From Streptomyces sp. Mut1 (lineage in GTDB: Bacteria; Actinomycetota; Actinomycetes; Streptomycetales; Streptomycetaceae), in contig NZ_CP120997.1 of NCBI RefSeq assembly GCF_030719295.1, forward strand, positions 5,777,501 through 5,841,500: a DNA stretch of 64,000 nt. Reading direction: 5' to 3'. Position numbers and translations under genes: made by a program. Below are positions 62,614 to 64,000 of the stretch, one piece after another (within the stretch, counting starts at the first letter, position 1; every line of letters starts with the position of its first letter). Under the pieces are notes generated by a model. That model worked only from the letters and a program-made list of their open reading frames with translations, was not told the DNA's origin and searched no databases.

Positions 62614-64000
62614 GTGGAACGCACGGGACCCCCTGCCCGCATGACCGGACTTCTGGCCGCCTTCTCGGCCGCCCTCCTCGCCGCCGGCGGGCTGGCCGCG
62701 ACGGCGCCCAGCGCCGCCGCGGCCGACGCCGACCTGGCGAGCAACGGCAACTTCGAGGCCGGGCTGACCGGCTGGAACTGCACCGGCGGCAGCGGAGCCG
62801 CCGTCAGCACCCCCGTACACGGCGGGAACTCGGCGCTGAAGGCGACCCCCGCCGGAAGCGACAACGCCAAGTGCTCCCAGGCCGTGACGGTCGAGCCCGA
62901 CTCCACGTACACCCTGAGCGCCTGGGTGCAGGGCAGCTACGTCTACCTGGGCGCGGACGGCACCGGCACGACCGACGTGTCCACCTGGACGCAGTCCGCC
63001 TCCGGCTGGCAGCAGCTCACGACCACGTTCAGGACCGGGCCCTCCACCACCTCGGTCAACGTGTACACGCACGGCTGGTACGGCACCCCCGCCTACTACG
63101 TCGACGACCTCAGCCTGGTCGGTCCCGGCGGCGCCCCGGTCGTTGTCCCCGCCGCCCCCACGGGCCTCAAGGCGGGCACGGCCACCGACTCCTCGGTCGC
63201 GCTGTCCTGGACGGGCTCCACCGGGGCCACCGGCTACAACCTCTACCGGGGCGACACGCTGGTGCAAAGCGCCACCGGCACCTCGGCGACCGTGACCGGC
63301 CTCAGCGCCTCCACCGCGTACAGCTTCCAGGTCAGCGCCACCAACGCGGCGGGCGAGTCCGCGAAGTCCGCCGCAGTCTCCGCCACCACCACGGAGGGCG
63401 GCGGCGGGGGCGACGACGGCAGCACCAGCACCCAGCTGCCGCCCCACGCGCTCGTCGGCTACCTGCACTCCAGCTTCGCCAACGGCTCCGGCTACACCCG
63501 CATGGCGGACGTCCCCGACTCCTGGGACGTTATCGACCTGGCCTTCGGCGAGCCGACCTCCGTCACCTCCGGTGACATCCGCTTCTCGCTCTGCCCGGTC
63601 GCCGAGTGCCCGAACGTCGAGTCGGAGGCCGAGTTCAAGGCGGCCATCAAGGCCAAGCAGGCCGCCGGCAAGAAGGTGCTGATCTCCATCGGCGGCCAGA
63701 ACGGCCAGGTGCAGCTCGCCACCACCGCCGCGCGCGACACGTTCGTCTCCTCGGTCAGCAAGATCATCGACACGTACGGTCTCGACGGCCTGGACATCGA
63801 CTTCGAGGGCCACTCCCTCTCGCTGAACACCGGTGACACCGACTTCCGGAACCCCACCACGCCGGTCGTCGTCAACCTGATCTCGGCGGTGAAGAGCCTC
63901 AAGGCCAAGTACGGCGAGAAGTTCGTGCTGACCATGGCCCCCGAGACCTTCTTCGTGCAGCTCGGCTACCAGTACTACGGCTCGGGGCCGTGGGGCGGCC
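62614..64000 (+). CDS. Secreted family 18 chitinase (3' end beyond window)
   Basis: The window ends inside this gene; 462 residues are visible. A signal peptide (to about residue 37, ending SAAAAD), a carbohydrate-binding sandwich (about 40-170, NGNFEAGLTGWNCTGG), a fibronectin III domain (about 179-262, PTGLKAGTATDSSVALSW) and a GH18 catalytic domain from about 279 are in order. The GH18 motif DGLDIDFE is at 391-398, with Glu398 the proton donor. GTG start at 62614 with GGAGG 5 nt upstream. A DasR-like promoter lies ahead, which fits chitin-induced expression. Confidence 0.93.
   Translation, partial: MERTGPPARMTGLLAAFSAALLAAGGLAATAPSAAAADADLASNGNFEAGLTGWNCTGGSGAAVSTPVHGGNSALKATPAGSDNAKCSQAVTVEPDSTYTLSAWVQGSYVYLGADGTGTTDVSTWTQSASGWQQLTTTFRTGPSTTSVNVYTHGWYGTPAYYVDDLSLVGPGGAPVVVPAAPTGLKAGTATDSSVALSWTGSTGATGYNLYRGDTLVQSATGTSATVTGLSASTAYSFQVSATNAAGESAKSAAVSATTTEGGGGGDDGSTSTQLPPHALVGYLHSSFANGSGYTRMADVPDSWDVIDLAFGEPTSVTSGDIRFSLCPVAECPNVESEAEFKAAIKAKQAAGKKVLISIGGQNGQVQLATTAARDTFVSSVSKIIDTYGLDGLDIDFEGHSLSLNTGDTDFRNPTTPVVVNLISAVKSLKAKYGEKFVLTMAPETFFVQLGYQYYGSGPWGG

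Overview
This window is about 70+% GC and carries GTG and ATG starts, the developmental genes whiG and nsdA, a DasR-like site before a chitinase, and the gene order smc / ftsY / nsdA / amtB-glnK-glnD / ffh / rpsP-rimM-trmD-rplS / signal peptidases / whiG / rpsB-tsf-pyrH-frr-cdsA / rlmN. All of this points to the chromosome core of a Streptomyces species. I see no IS elements, prophage genes, tRNA or rRNA genes, or CRISPR arrays. The two ends cut through genes: the smc 3' end on the left and a GH18 chitinase 5' part on the right.

Layout. 1-7.2 kb: smc (partial), a GlcP-type sugar permease, a leftward NCS1 permease plus LLM flavin oxidoreductase pair, ftsY and a primase/polymerase-like protein. 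7.5-13.6 kb: the regulator nsdA and the nitrogen cassette amtB-glnK-glnD, with GlnR-like boxes ahead of amtB. 13.7-15.3 kb: ffh with a perfect terminator. 15.3-23.1 kb: a leftward eight-gene operon that matches, gene for gene and in the same order, the poorly understood enterobacterial yhfZ-Y-X-W-php-U-T-S gene set. It contains a regulator, a PRD protein, a small DUF2620 protein, a polytopic membrane protein, a phosphotriesterase-like hydrolase, two unrelated PLP enzymes and a phosphopentomutase-like enzyme. Its regulator gene and its first structural gene have nearly identical 29-bp promoter/operator segments. This is the strongest candidate for an under-described system here.

23.3-28.1 kb: a SAM methyltransferase, a SprT-like zinc protein, and the translation cluster rpsP-khpA-rimM-trmD-rplS. 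28.1-32.6 kb: five consecutive type I signal peptidase genes. The first carries a strong terminator-like hairpin inside its 5' coding region. The third and fourth share a 226-bp block that differs at only two positions. 32.5-39.6 kb: Nudix, DUF2469, YraN, ComM, DprA, sigma WhiG, a TetR regulator and an M23-like secreted protein. 39.8-46.3 kb: rpsB, tsf, pyrH, frr, cdsA, a membrane protein and rlmN.

46.4-50.4 kb: a TPP riboswitch followed by a thiamine-type ABC transporter (thiBPQ). Its Shine-Dalgarno sequence can be sequestered in a hairpin. 50.5-54.2 kb: a leftward ABC transporter pair and a rightward aldehyde dehydrogenase. 54.5-58.3 kb: two tandem secreted beta-helix proteins, probably polysaccharide-active. 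58.3-64 kb: a glycerophosphodiesterase, an adenosine deaminase-family enzyme (possibly the aminofutalosine deaminase of menaquinone synthesis), a DUF4190 membrane protein, a NADAR protein, a small primase/polymerase-like orphan and the chitinase.

Convergent gene pairs are repeatedly separated by perfect 13-20 bp inverted repeats, listed as terminators. Start sites were chosen by Shine-Dalgarno position, family length and overlap with neighbours. Identifications rest on recognised motifs and gene order; no database search was run.
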